Shown: positions 46,710 to 58,776 of the stretch, one piece after another
Numbering within the stretch: position 1 is the stretch's first letter
Layout: each line of letters begins with the position of its first letter
Source: Malus domestica
Taxonomy: Eukaryota; Streptophyta; Magnoliopsida; Rosales; Rosaceae
NCBI RefSeq assembly: GCF_042453785.1
Contig: NC_091677.1
Location: forward strand, 33,401,001-33,465,000
Length of the DNA: 64,000 nucleotides
Direction: 5' to 3'
The notes under the pieces: generated by a model
Databases searched by the model: none
Told to the model about the DNA's origin: nothing
What the model saw: only the letters and a program-made list of their open reading frames with translations
Position numbers and translations under genes: made by a program

Positions 46710-46857
46710 GGGATGTGCTATCCACACACCCCTTTTTATTTCCCACACACCCTTTGTTAATTTTTATCCGTTGATCTTCTTTAATTCATCTGATCTAACG
46801 GCCGAAAATTAGAAGGGTGTGTGAGAAATAAAAAGAGGTGTGTGGATATCACACCCC
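46710..46857. mobile_element. hAT-like MITE, copy 2 (148 bp)
   Basis: Inverted ends GGGATGTGCTATCCACAC / ...CACACCCC, flanked by a perfect 8-bp duplication TACTAATA (46702-46709 and 46858-46865). Eight-base duplications are characteristic of hAT elements. Confidence 0.88.
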
Positions 46858-47089
46858 TACTAATAATACGTGTGCATAAAATCCACATTAGAAATTTAAT
46901 GTGCTTAGTTCTTCAAAGTTCAAAGGAATTTCAAAGGTTTTTGGTAAGGTCAATGTTTGCTCACTCTATTTGATCAATTTGCATATGGATATCATGCATG
47001 TCCACAAGATATTGTTTTGTTGATCCTAAAAACTATCAAGCCTATATGACGTGCAGGTCAAGTAATTAAAAAACTAACTATGTCATTCG

Positions 47090-48130
47090 GTTGTGTGCGG
47101 GGCGTGCCAACTCGACGACCGAGCTCGGCCGGTGAGTAAAATGAGTTGATGTTGTGTTGGGCGCTCTTGACTTCTGAATCTCGCAACTACAGCCGAGAAA
47201 GAAACACGTCTCGGCCTTCGAGTTCTAAAGCCTAAAGACAAGGCTGCTAGTTATGCGAAGTTTAATATCAAATTCGGCTCTCAATGTACCGAATGTAGTA
47301 ACCTAGTAATACCTCACTTCGCCGAGAAGGCTGATGAGATGACCTCTGCCAATAAGGACTCGAAAATCCTTCTTGATCGAGACTTGGATAGGTAACCAGT
47401 CGGTCTCAGAGCAGTGTTGTTTATCCAAACTGAAGGTACTTTGCGGTCAAATGGTTCTACGGCTATAGTATTGTTTATCCAAACTGAAAATGTTCACCGG
47501 TTGCTTTCACAGTGCTATTTATCAAAACTAAAGATGTGTCAGGGGGAAAAAGAAAATAAAAATATCAAGGTTGTTGAGAGGTTTTACGTAGAGTGAGAGT
47601 TTGAGCAGGGCAATTTGTGTGTTGAATTGGAGAGAGTCCGAATGATGCAAAATGCCATGTATTTATAGAAAACTTGCTTGATGTGTCGTACTATCGTAGG
47701 ATCTAACTCGTGGAATACTATCCTGATGCCAAACATATCGAAGCACTGACCTTCTCTCGTACATTGCTAATCTGAATGTATTTGAAATTATCCTTGAGAT
47801 AATTCTCATGTACATGTGCATTTAATCTTCCACGTGGAAGCCATAGAATGCTCCCTTATTGTTTGTCTCATCAGTGCAAACCCATTGCAGCCAAAAATGT
47901 AATCATTATCTTCCATCACCTTGCCATTACCAAAAATGTAATCATTATACTCCATCACATTTATATCTGTGCATTCATTCTTCATTATCTGATTAGTTTG
48001 AACTTGATAACGATCATGCCACACTCTGACTCCACATGTATATCCGTGCATTCATTCTTCATTGTCTGATTAGTCTTTGAACTTGATAACAATCATGCCA
48101 TACTCTGACTCCATTCATGATAGTCATATT
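47090..48130. mobile_element. Probable LTR-retrotransposon remnant
   Basis: GC-richer than its surroundings, with the texture of an LTR or untranslated leader. Features are repeated GTTTATCCAAACTGAA motifs at 47419 and 47474, a GAGAGTTTGAGCAGGGCAA leader-like piece, and no gene. No partner LTR, PBS or PPT was found, so this is a weak call. Confidence 0.3.
47961..48114 (+). repeat. Tandem duplication of ~77 bp
   Basis: Two adjacent copies share GTGCATTCATTCTTCATT, CTGATTAGT, GAACTTGATAAC and ATCATGCCA in the same order, with about 10% divergence. Confidence 0.8.
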
Positions 48131-49418
48131 ATCTTTCTACAAAATTGCAGCAGTTTAAACCACACGACATTGCATCAAATCACCACAACTTTATTACCCA
48201 ACTATGCTTTAGATAATTTAATATATTATTAAGAGATAATTATTATGATAAAAATCACAATATTATTTCTCAATAATAATTGAAAATCATTTCAACCACT
48301 TTATCGTTCAACAGTCTAAAATCCTGCTCATTCAACGGTCCAGATTACTCAAACCGATGGTGTAAAATCGGGTCCAAATATGTTCTTAATCATCTAATTT
48401 TTCAAATGGAGCAGATGCCAAACTTGAAGTGGTTAATTTAAACATATAACAATTGATCAGTCAAGGGATGATATGAGCAGACAAAACCTTGTCATTAAAA
48501 CAAATAAATAAAATAACAACTACAACCAAGTCATTTCGTTTTGACCAAGAACAAAATATCAATTGCCGACTACATGACCCACTCCCCCTCTTTCTTTATC
48601 CATGCTTAGAATCGAGAGCACGTAAGGTAAATTTACACATGCAGAATTAAATATATAATAAAAAAAGGAAAAAAATATATATATGATCCCGAGTCAAGTG
48701 CGGAAGTCATATCAATAACTCATTCATTCTCTTTAGGCTATCTGTGATCTAATAGTTAAAAACTAAAAGTTATAAAGTTATAAAGTTATATTTACACAAA
48801 GTAAAATTTAACTTCAAATGTTATATCATCCTCGATGCACAACAAATAAGAATCAAACATAATGTTTGATGTTAAATACATAATCATATACGACTAAATG
48901 CCCAATAATGAAATCAGGAATTTTTTAGTGGGTGGACTAAGTTAAAATAATTAAAATTTCAAGTATAAACTCTTAAAATCCAAACAATAAACAAATAAAC
49001 TCGCAGCTATTTCAAGAACTTACTAATTGATAAGAGACATCAATAAACTTGCAGACTAAGAGTCAAAGAATATATGTCTATGTCTGGGTGCCTCTTTTGT
49101 CTTTGGCAAGAAGTGTAGGCTATTGTTTTTTAGACTTCAAAATGTCTAGTCAGGTCTGTAACTATAACTATGTATTGAATTAACAAACAGCTTTCATAAT
49201 TTATGAGTGAGTGTATTGAGTGGTGAAAGGTTACAATCTATAGAAAGTCAAACGACAATGAAGTTTTAACTTAATACTATAAATTTGTATTGTTGGTTAA
49301 AGTGGTTAGTTTTTTAGCATTTAAAATACTTTTATTGTTTTATATTCTCTAAAAGAAAACTAATTAGGATTCAGATTTTTCATTAGTTGGGTGGGTTAGA
49401 ATCATAAAAAAAAAAAAA
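48131..49418. other. AT-rich intergenic, nothing recognised
   Basis: No open frame, RNA gene or transposon termini seen. A small GTTATAAA repeat occurs at 48768-48790. Confidence 0.4.
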
Positions 49419-49566
49419 CTTTAACGAAAAGCTCCCGGTACTGTTCATTTTAACGAAAAACCACATTTTTACATTAAAAAGTCAATTCTGATACCATTCA
49501 CTTTACCCTTTATTTTGTCATTATCGTTAAAACTCAAAATTTTCAAACCCTTTTAATTAGTTTTCT
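49419..49566 (+). mobile_element. Short unnamed repeat, family copy 2
   Basis: Uninterrupted copy of the ~150-bp repeat that also occurs at 33692-37508 (split), 52232-52390 (reverse) and 60062-60222. It has AACGAAAA motifs at the start, CATTCACTTTACC in the centre and AATTAGTTTTC at the end. Confidence 0.75.
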
Positions 49567-50410
49567 TTAAAATAAATCATATGATAGTGGAACTAATTAG
49601 TATTTTTAATGTTAAAAACCTCAAACCCTCCCTGTGCTAGAGCCTACCCTAGCCTTGTACATGGCTTAGCCAAAATGCATAATTAAATATTTCTTTGCAC
49701 ATAACTCCAAGTTCATATATGACTCCAACTGTTTAAGCGCGTTGGAGAGAAATTGATCTCTAGACCATTTAATCTGAGATACATGACATTAATATTGATA
49801 ATGACTCCTTAACCATCAAATTTGAAATAAAAATTTACACCTTTCAATTTTTTATGTGTATTGTAGATAGCCTCAATTCGCAATACTCGTTTTATTTGTC
49901 TCTGTAGTCTCTATCAATGTGCACTAAACTCCGCATGCTCTCATATTTATTTGTTTTTTTAATTTAATGTGACCAAAATATTTATTAGTTTAGTTGACAT
50001 GTTATTCGCACCCTAATGCAAATAATATAAGTATTTGAATAACTGAATTCAACTTGTATATCGTCACCAAAAGCACGAGTATATCACCTCCGCCCTTACT
50101 AACAAACACAGATTTATATTTTGTTTGACATTTTAGATATTGGTACTAAACACATTTTAAATGCTTTCATTCTAAAAAATTATTCTTGAATTAAATTGTT
50201 CGACGTATTCTCAAATCATAAAAATACAACATCCTATTTGTCATTTCTGTCTACAAAACAGTTCTTCAAAATTCAATTTGCAAAAGGTCCGGACGGGCCC
50301 GAAGCTTTTTCATTTTCAGCTTTTAGTACTTAAGGTTTTTTTTCTCACTTTCGTTTACATTGATTTTTTTTACCACTTTCATACATTAGTTAGTCTATCT
50401 CTATCATTTA

Positions 50411-51298
50411 GGGTGCGTTTGTTGTACCAGACTATCTCGGACTGGACTAGCTTTAGGGACTAAGCTGGACTGGCTTAGACTAAACTAAGCTGAATTAACT
50501 TAATGAAGCGTTTGGTACAATGTCAAACTAAAAATTAGGATAATTAATAAACTTTAATATTATATTATTTAACCGATATCTATTAATATTTTAATATTAA
50601 TATATTTATTTATTCTTTTATAATTTCTTCCTCCCTCTTAACCTCTCTTTTTCTCCGCCCATGGTCTTCCTGCCCTTTCCCATTTTTACTCTCTTTTTTC
50701 TTCGTCCACTGTCACCCTCCCCACTCTCTCTTTTTCACCATTTTCACTCAAATTACTTTGCTCTGTTCTTCTCTTCTTCAAAATATGAAACTCTGAATTT
50801 GTTTTGATATTTAAATTTCAGTTCTTTGAGATTACAATTTCAGTTCTTGGCGTTGGATTAAATCCAAAGCAAATCCAGCTAGGTATTCTTTCTTGAAGCA
50901 AAGAGGGGAAATCTGGGTTGTGGGTTCGTCGGGTTTCATAAGAGGGAGAGAAATCAATTTGAAGCAAATAGAAGGTTGGGTTCGCGAGACGAAGGAGATC
51001 GGCTAGACGGCAAGATTTGGTGATGGTTTTGCAGGGATGATGGAGATCGACGAGACCGCAGGATTTGATAACTGGATTTGGCAACGCATGGTTGCAGATC
51101 GCAAACGATGCAGATATTAGAGAGTCGGGATTAGCAATCCCAATCTTTTCGATGGTCCTAGCTAAGACAAGGTAGCGAAGCCTTTAGTCGGAACGAGTCC
51201 GACTTAATCCCATTAAAGACAGTCCCAGATCAAACCAAACACAGACTAATAAGCCAGTCTAGTCTAGTGAAACCTAAGGAGCTCAAACAAACACATCC
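50411..51298. mobile_element. PIF/Harbinger-like non-autonomous element (888 bp)
   Basis: Ends GGGTGCGTTTG / CAAACACATCC are inverted repeats with two mismatches, flanked by the 3-bp duplication TTA (50408-50410 and 51299-51301). Subterminal regions are rich in GACTGGACTAG / CTAGTCTAG-type inverted motifs. No transposase frame. Confidence 0.7.
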
Positions 51299-51455
51299 TT
51301 AAAGTCCTCCGCATACCCATGACGTAGCATGTCTTTGTCCCTCCACATATCAAAGTCCCACATATCATTAGTTAACGGAAAATTTGACAAAAACACTAAC
51401 AGATGTATGAAAACGTCTGAAATCAACTCACAATAATAAAGTAGAAATTACTCCA

Positions 51456-51459
51456 ATAT

Positions 51460-51503
<44 letters not shown>
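51456..51503. repeat. (TA)n microsatellite
   Basis: More than 20 consecutive TA units. Confidence 0.95.
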
Positions 51504-51505
<2 letters not shown>

Positions 51506-52231
51506 TTCCGCCGAAGTGCTGTCAATGCATTCTAGGTTTAGTGAATTGGATTTACTACTCTTAGATGTTTGGCACACCATGATTCGACCAAGATTCCTTA
51601 CATAATGAACTATTTTGGTATAAAGTTGTAGATCGCATTATCAGTTTTGAGTAATGCTACGTAGTTAAATTTGTAGACTATATTTGCAGATTAAATGATG
51701 TATTACCAATAAGAAATAAACACATTAATCAATACTTAAATAATAATCCAATTATCAACTTCCACGTTATTTAGTTTACAAAATTTTACTTACACATTTA
51801 GTCTCTATAAATTATGCGCATCAAATTAGTTTACAAAATTTTACATACACATTTAGTTACAAAGTTCTACCTACAGCACGTTAATTACCCATCAGTTTTT
51901 GTATGTTGCGCATATGGGTTGTGCGTGTCAAGTGCGCATGACCCTGCCACAATTAAAGGAAAGAGATCATCTCTATATCTCTACATAACTTAAAACTAAC
52001 GGATATAATGGGTCTCATAGAAGATAAGTAAATTTAAAGAAGACAAGCGTGTAAAAACTCAATCATGCATGGCGATGTCCTTGCCTTCCCTCTCGCTTGC
52101 TGCCTTCAAAAAAATTTTCATGGTCCCGAGAATACAGATCAGTTCATCAAATATCATAGTGCAAGTGGTTGAAAATTTGTTCAAAAAAAACTTCATTTTA
52201 ATGCCTAAAATTTTTTCAATGCTATTATTAT
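51504..52231. other. Intergenic, no gene
   Basis: AT-rich sequence. Two TTTACAAAATTTTAC motifs (51775 and 51830) form a small direct repeat. No coding signal. Confidence 0.4.
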
Positions 52232-52390
52232 AAGGAAAACTAATGAAAATAACTTGAAAACTTTGAGTTTTAAGTTTTAACCAAAATAACAAAAATGTGT
52301 TGTAAGTGAATAGTATCATGAGTGACTTTTTAGAGTAAAAATATTTTTAACATTAAAAGTTAATAGTACCATGAGTGTTTTGTTAAGACT
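52232..52390 (-). mobile_element. Short unnamed repeat, family copy 3 (reverse)
   Basis: Reads in the opposite direction to the copies at 49419 and 60062: starts AAGGAAAACTAATGAAAA, then TTTGAGTTTTAAG, GTGAATAGTATCATGAGTGA and AAAAATATTTTTAACATT. Confidence 0.65.
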
Positions 52391-54342
52391 CCCATCATTA
52401 TGAACATAATAACACCGTATGTAAGATTAAAAACTAAAAAGTAATCCTTTGACTTGTGTCCACGTCAAAATATGTATTCCATGTCATTTTAATTACTTTT
52501 TTATGGATTTATTGTATTTTTAGTTTGACCATACCAAAACGACCATACCTATACAACATAACTAATTGAAATTATAACCAAATTCACCGTACCGAATGAA
52601 ATGGACCTAAACTACATAACTTAACTAATTGGAATCAACCCAACCGACTGTACCAAAATGATTGGATCTAAACTATATAACTTATGTAAGTGAAATCACA
52701 AACTAATTGACCGTACCTAAATGTAAACAAAACCAAAAAAGTGCAAATTCCCCCACATAGGCCTTTCAAGGGCCCCCATCTTCCCTGGTCCATGTTTTAA
52801 GTAATGATGGCCTTCCTTGCCCTCCGTAGTTGATTTTTGTTAGTTTGAGAAGGGACGTTTTAGCATTTGGTGCGGCGTCATGGTTTCCTTGTACCTTCTT
52901 ATTCTCCTTTCTGCTGTTGTGTAGTTTGTTTGTTAGCCTCTTTGTATGGCTTTCGTGTTCCTGTTTGGCATCTTTGCCCGATTTTGAAAAATCTGTTTGC
53001 CCAAAAAAAAAAAAAACACATGGTATGCATTGTAAAGTAATCATGTCTTGTTAAGACAAAAATTGGTTAGGAGAGCTATCAAAAGTATCGGTCCTAATCA
53101 TATTCTCCACATATTATCATTATCAGAGCTTTCGAAATCTTGACAAGGAAACTGGGTATACAATATTCAAAATTTGATTAAATATCAAGAAAAAAAACAA
53201 AATTAAAGAGCAGGGTTTTCAAAATTAACTACAAATCAAAGCTTACAAGTGATTCGCTGGTTCCGGCGAAGTCAGCAAATCGATTAAGCTGGACAATAAT
53301 TTCCTTTTCAATTGTAGCTTCAAACAGATTTTCAGAGAGCACGATTCCAACACGTAACAACAACTAAAATACTGTTTTGTGAGAGTATATAGTTGCTGTT
53401 TGAAAAACTTGAAAATTTTCATTGATTACATGTATAATTGAAGCATGCTTTCATGTCGTGTTTTCACCTTGAAAATCTTTGGTTATGTTTATGAAACTTT
53501 GGTTACGGTTCTGAAACTTTGATGGTATCGGTTTTTTGTTTTTTTTTTTTTTAATTTGGTTTACGTTTCTGAAACTTTGATGGTGCATGCATAGAAATTA
53601 TGGTAAAATATGTCGCATTGTTATAAGTGACATGTCATGGTAATAGATAAAAAAACCTTTCAAGTTATATTGTAAAATTCATCTTATTTAAGCCTTTATC
53701 TCTCAAGCCTCTTTATTTATTTTAGGTTTTTTTAACCAAAATAGTTCATGAAATTTGCATAACTTCTCACGGTTCTTAAGATTTGAAATCAATAGAAGTA
53801 ATCCCTGAGTTTGTCCACCATCAATTATTTTGACCCTTCCATAAAAAATCTCCATTAAATAAGGTTAAAATGACAAAATTACCCTCAATTTTTATCAAAT
53901 CATTTGGTCATTTGTTTAATAAATTGAGGGTTTTTTTGTCATTATGGTCCTTATTTAATATAATTTTTTATGGAATAACCAAAATGATTGATGGTGTATA
54001 AACTTAGAAATCACTTTTATTAATTTCAAATCTCAAGAACTAAAGTAACGAGTTATGTAAATCTCAAAGACTATTATCACTAAAAAGCTTTTATTTTATG
54101 AAAAATAGCAATATCTTTGTTGTAATGAAAAAATGTGAATAATGAAAGGTATGGATCCATTCATGCGATGTGAATAATGAGGGGAAATATTTTATATGTA
54201 CCACAATGTACAATCCCTCTGACTTTTGTGCACTAACTTTGTCACGTTCCTTTCGCTGGAGATTTGTTCAATTTGAGGGAGATGCCTTTATTTCTCGTCT
54301 TTTAGTTTATTTTGTTTAATTTTAATAAATAAATATAACGTT
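52391..54342. other. Intergenic, no gene
   Basis: AT-rich. At 52800-53020 a T/C-rich segment ends in a 14-A run and could be the tail of a truncated non-LTR element. An imperfect inverted repeat spans about 53735-54070. No coding gene. Confidence 0.35.
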
Positions 54343-54351
54343 GCAGTTGTG

Positions 54352-54550
54352 GGACATGGATCCTCTCCTGATCCAATTGTCCTAATTCTAGGGATTCATC
54401 AATTCAGACCGTTGAAATTTGATCCAACGGTTACAAATAGGAGTCCACTTTAAAAGTTCTAATAATTTTAACCGTTGGATCAAATTTCAATGGTCCGGAT
54501 TGATGGATCATTAGGATTAGGACAATTGAATTCGGAGAGGATCCGTGTCC
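54352..54550. mobile_element. MULE-like MITE, copy 1 (199 bp)
   Basis: Inverted ends GGACATGGATCCTCTCC / GGAGAGGATCCGTGTCC extend almost to the centre (CCGTTGAAATTTGATCC / GGATCAAATTTCAATGG). Flanks GCAGTTGTG (54343-54351) and GTAGTTGTG (54551-54559) form a 9-bp duplication with one mismatch, as expected for Mutator-like elements. Confidence 0.8.
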
Positions 54551-54559
54551 GTAGTTGTG

Positions 54560-55530
54560 TTCGATTTGAGATGCTTTTATTTCTTGTCTTTTAGCTTATT
54601 TTGTCCACAATTGCAATCCTATTCACAGCACCCAAATGTTGATCATACTCTTGCAAACCTACTGTTATTATCCACACTTTCCTTATTTACAAACCACCAG
54701 TTGTGCCATTTACCAACCGAGCCAGCCAATAATTTTGGTTGAACCGATTTTTGACAACCGCAAGAAGACGGTTGGCTAACAGTAACTTATTTTCGGTAAT
54801 TACGTATATGTGATTGGCAGGTGACACAAGGAATTTGGCACAATTTGCCAACCGAACCCAACCCTAGATCGATTTGAGGTTTTGTTTAGTTTTAATAAAT
54901 AAATATAACTATAAGGCCACTTAGTATTACAATTTTGTATAAAAAGTCTTGAGTTTGGTTCGTATAGATGTTGGATTTGAATTAAATTATTGGGGTTGAT
55001 CTTTAAGGTTATAAAGGAAACGTGTAGGTTGATAAGTCATGTTTTTAATATATTCGATATTATCTACACTAAAAATGATGAAATAGACTAAATTAAACAA
55101 TGAGCTATGCATATTAATTTGGTTTGAATTTACCTTTAAAGAGAATCGAATCTAAGATCTCTCACTTATAAATGAAGATGAATATTACTAGATGGTAATA
55201 ATAAGTGACAAGTTCTTTTCTCTTAACAATAGTATAGATATACATTAACTAATCAATCGTAAGAGGAGCATAAGTTCTATTATTAGCACTACATCTCAGT
55301 GTGCACTCCAAACTTCGTATATTTAAAAAGAAAAATATACTTACGAGAAGTGCATAATCAATTTTCTGAAGTGCCAATAATAGCAACCGAAGAATTATTA
55401 TATCCAATCAGTATAAGGAATCAAGCAATATATATATATTTACAACTATAATAACCAACTAAAATTACAAGAATCAAATTGAAATTGAACCTAATAACAA
55501 CAATTGAAATTGAAATGTACTAACTTGATC
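54560..55530. other. Intergenic, no gene
   Basis: AT-rich sequence with no recognisable frame or repeat ends. Confidence 0.4.
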
Positions 55531-56035
55531 AGATAGAGGCCTGCGATGCAGTGACCTAAGACAGAAATTCGTCCCCACTTGTGCTGTAGTTTTGGACGTC
55601 TATCTAGAGGATACAACTATCTAGAACAAGTTCTTGCACACGAACTTGTTCCCTAACGAATTTACTTTATGTTTTTCCAAGAACAACAGAAGAAGAAGAG
55701 GGAAGAAGATCAAGTTTTTTTTTTTCTGTGTTTCAAGGATGAATGGTTTCGTCCTTATATAAAACCCAAATGAGTGGTTATGTCGTCAGTTGCAACTGTT
55801 CGATTTTATCCGAGATTATTGAAAATAATAAAATTACATTAAAAATTAAATCGGATTTAATCAACAGAGCCCCAAGGCCCAAGGCCATTTTTGACTCTTT
55901 TATATATATGTAGCCCACTAGTAAGCCCACTTCTCACTTGTCATCCATTTAACTCTTACATGGGTAAAACCGATATAAAGGGTATAAATCCTCAACCTTC
56001 CTTCGATGCGGGACTAAAGTCCCACAAGTTCCTAC
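55531..56035 (-). repeat. Possible solo LTR or LTR fragment
   Basis: The minus strand has GTGGGACTTTAGTCCCGCAT near 56030-56010, a typical plant LTR start region. It then has a TATA-like TTTTATATAAGGAC at about 55768-55755 followed by a leader-like segment. No partner LTR or coding region is visible. Confidence 0.35.
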
Positions 56036-56173
56036 AAGAATATAATTCATGATTCGGCATTAACCAAATGATGATGCATAACAAATAGACTACAAGACCA
56101 TGTTAAGCTTTTGATCAATGCACATGCTATGCATTTTAGAGTTCAGAATGCTTGCGACTTTATAAAAAAACTT

Positions 56174-56374
56174 GGAAAGGGATCCTCTCCAGATCCCTTC
56201 CACCAAGTTCTCTCTATCAAATAATCTGGGTTCTTGAAATTTGATTCAACGGCTAAAGTTATTATAACTTTTAAAGTGGGCTTCTGTTTGTAGCCGTTGG
56301 ATCAAATTTCAAGGGCTCGGATTAGTTGATGATGAGGACTTGGTGGAAGGGATTCGGAGATGATTCCTTTTTCC
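56174..56374. mobile_element. MULE-like MITE, copy 2 (201 bp)
   Basis: Ends GGAAAGGGATCCTCTCC / GAGATGATTCCTTTTTCC plus long inner inverted blocks (CTTCCACCAAGT, TTGAAATTTGATTCAACGG). Flanks AAAAAACTT (56165-56173) and AAAGAACTT (56375-56383) form a 9-bp duplication with one mismatch. Size and inner motifs match 54352-54550. Confidence 0.75.
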
Positions 56375-56672
56375 AAAGAACTTAACGTGGAAGTGCAATT
56401 ACAGAATAGGCTATTAATATTCATGGGTAAATCCACCTTTTAGATGTGTCACTACCAAACTAGAAAAAACTTTATAAACTGAGAAAATATGTGTGGGATA
56501 CGCACAGCTCCAGATCAACGATTTTGAGCCAAGTGAGAAACTGGTTCGGCATAAATTTTTGTTTCCATTTCTGGTTCACCACATGGTAAGTTTTGAATAG
56601 GTACGAGCTAGTGTTACTTAGCATGGTCCAATAGCAAGTTAGGTTTACCAAAATTTCTAATTTAAATTAATT

Positions 56673-57030
56673 TTGATGGCTTTGTGGTGAGTTCTCAGGT
56701 TGTGGGTGAATTTGTCATAAGAGATTCTAATGGTTCACCTCCATTGTGGCTAGTGCCCGCAATCTTGGAGAAAGTACCATTTATGTTGTTGAAGCTCTTG
56801 CCCTTTGTGATACTTTGAGATTTTCAAAGGTCAAGGGTTTTAGGAAGGTTTGCGTTAAGGAGATTTTAAGCTCATCATTGATGTTATTTTAAACAAATGC
56901 AGTACACTGTGGCGCTTAAAGACAATTATTGACAACATTAGATACCTTGCCAGTTCCTTTTCTTTTATTTCATGGTCTAATGTCCTAATCAAGGTAAATT
57001 TTCTTGCTTATGTCATTACTAGTGTTTGTC
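56673..57030 (+). pseudogene. Degraded LINE-type RNase H (RVT_3) domain
   Basis: Three frames in turn give the order of an RVT_3 domain. First a start strand with DGFVV and VIRDSNGSP, then GESTIYVVEALALCDTLRFS, then GDFKLIIDVILN, WRLKTIIDNIRYL and SFISWSNVLIKVNFLAYVI. This is the C-terminal RNase H-like domain common in plant non-LTR retroelements and related host genes. Frame changes near 56755 and 56855 mean no intact protein is made. Sequence to 58.1 kb may be further remnant, but I could not identify it. Confidence 0.65.
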
Positions 57031-58768
57031 AATTGATCCAAAACACTTACATTTGGAATAAACTTTTACCATTCTTGCTAATACTACTTTTTTGTGTCAT
57101 TTGCAACGCTGGTAGTTCTCAAGGGGAGTTTAGTCAAACTCAAGAGAAATATTATGTAGTATCTCACTTGACTTTAATCTATTCTTTTTCCCTTAGATCA
57201 TGAGCATTTTTTTCCATTGAGTTTTTGCTAACCTGATGAAGGTTAAACGAGACATCCACTAGGGTTGGTCATAACCTTGACATGAGCATATTTACTGCCG
57301 CTTGTTCATCTCAAGCGTCGACATTGCATTAGCTCATCTTTTTATTCTTAGAATATGGGTTTGACCTATTGGGTTTACCACAATGAATACAAGTTTGTCT
57401 CATTGGACTTACCATAGCCAGATTTTGGTGAGACTATACTTTTTATATGCATCCCTACTTGGAAACTCTTGTATGCATTGCATGTGCCTGACGAGAAGGC
57501 TTCATCAATTGCTTCCACATTTGTCTAAATACATGATTCAAATGCTTCTTTAGTTATACAAACTCAAGGAAATGTTATCGTTATTATTTCAAACACGTTA
57601 TGTTTGACTCAGTTTTGGAATAATTATTTTATTCATACGAATATTATATATGACATGGTAAACGTGTATTAAATTTCTATATTCTTTTTGCCATCTATTA
57701 ACTATCCGCCCATGGATACAATAAGCTTTGATCATTCAATGTGATTGATTTCTCTTGCATTGTTAAAGCAATATGATTGGCTATGAATCCACTTGAATTT
57801 TTTATACTCTTACGCTACATATTGTTAGTGCTCAAACCTTCCATGGATGAGTCTGAGTAGTGAGAATTCTATTCTTTGGTGTGAAGAATCTCTACATGTA
57901 ATGTGGACCTTCCCTTTGAGGATAATTTTTCTTAATTTGTTTGGTGCGGGACACTTTTTTTCTCTTTGACTAGCTTAAAATTGACAAAAAAAAAAATTGA
58001 TACCCATTGTATGCCCCCTATCCTTATTGATTGTACATATTCTCTTCTTTAATGGATATTGTACCTTTTCTCAACAAATTAAAACAATAAACCCTTGATG
58101 TGCTTGGGATACAGACCAAAATGAAATGGAATCAAAGATTTGAGTGGTTCACCTCTTAAAACTAGGCTACACACACTATGTTGCTCAAATTGTATTGATC
58201 TCAAGTCCATTCTCTTAGTCGTCCACCCCCTTACAAGAGGTTCATACCCCTTTATTTAGGTCCTCAATGAACCTAGAAGCCTTGTGTTCAACTTCCTTTG
58301 CTTTCTCGGCATTTAATGTGCCACTAGAAATCGTCAGTGTTCAGTTCTAAAAACAGTAGTAACAACTTTTTTAAATCCACAACAGTCTCAAATTGACTCT
58401 TTATAAACAACTTATAAAAAAATTATATTAATCTTATTTTGTTTCTATAAATATTTCAATAAGCATTTCAACATGAGTTTGATTTTGAATCTTCCTCACT
58501 CTAAATACTTCTCAATTCAATTCCTCTAATTTTGTTTAGTAGTTTATAAATTAGTAGATGAGCAATTCTTCTTCTCATTTTAGTTTCTCTAATTTCATTT
58601 ACAAATTTTTATTCACGCCATAATTGTAGTTGAAGCTCCTGTCAAGCACCATCACCCCAAAAATAAGAACATAACCTGACCCAATTGCCCTGGAGAGTTG
58701 AGATCCGTAGAGACTTAATCAGTTCAATTTTAATTATGTATTATTAATGTTCAGCAAGTAAAAGAGTA
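57031..58768. other. Intergenic, no intact gene
   Basis: AT-rich sequence following the LINE-type remnant. No frame over 60 codons with coding character and no clear repeat ends. Confidence 0.35.
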
Positions 58769-58776
58769 TATTACTA

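Noticed and set aside
52800-53020. Possible 3' end of a LINE with an A tail
   Set aside because: Only a poly-A run and a T/C-rich segment are visible; no domain or duplication supports it.
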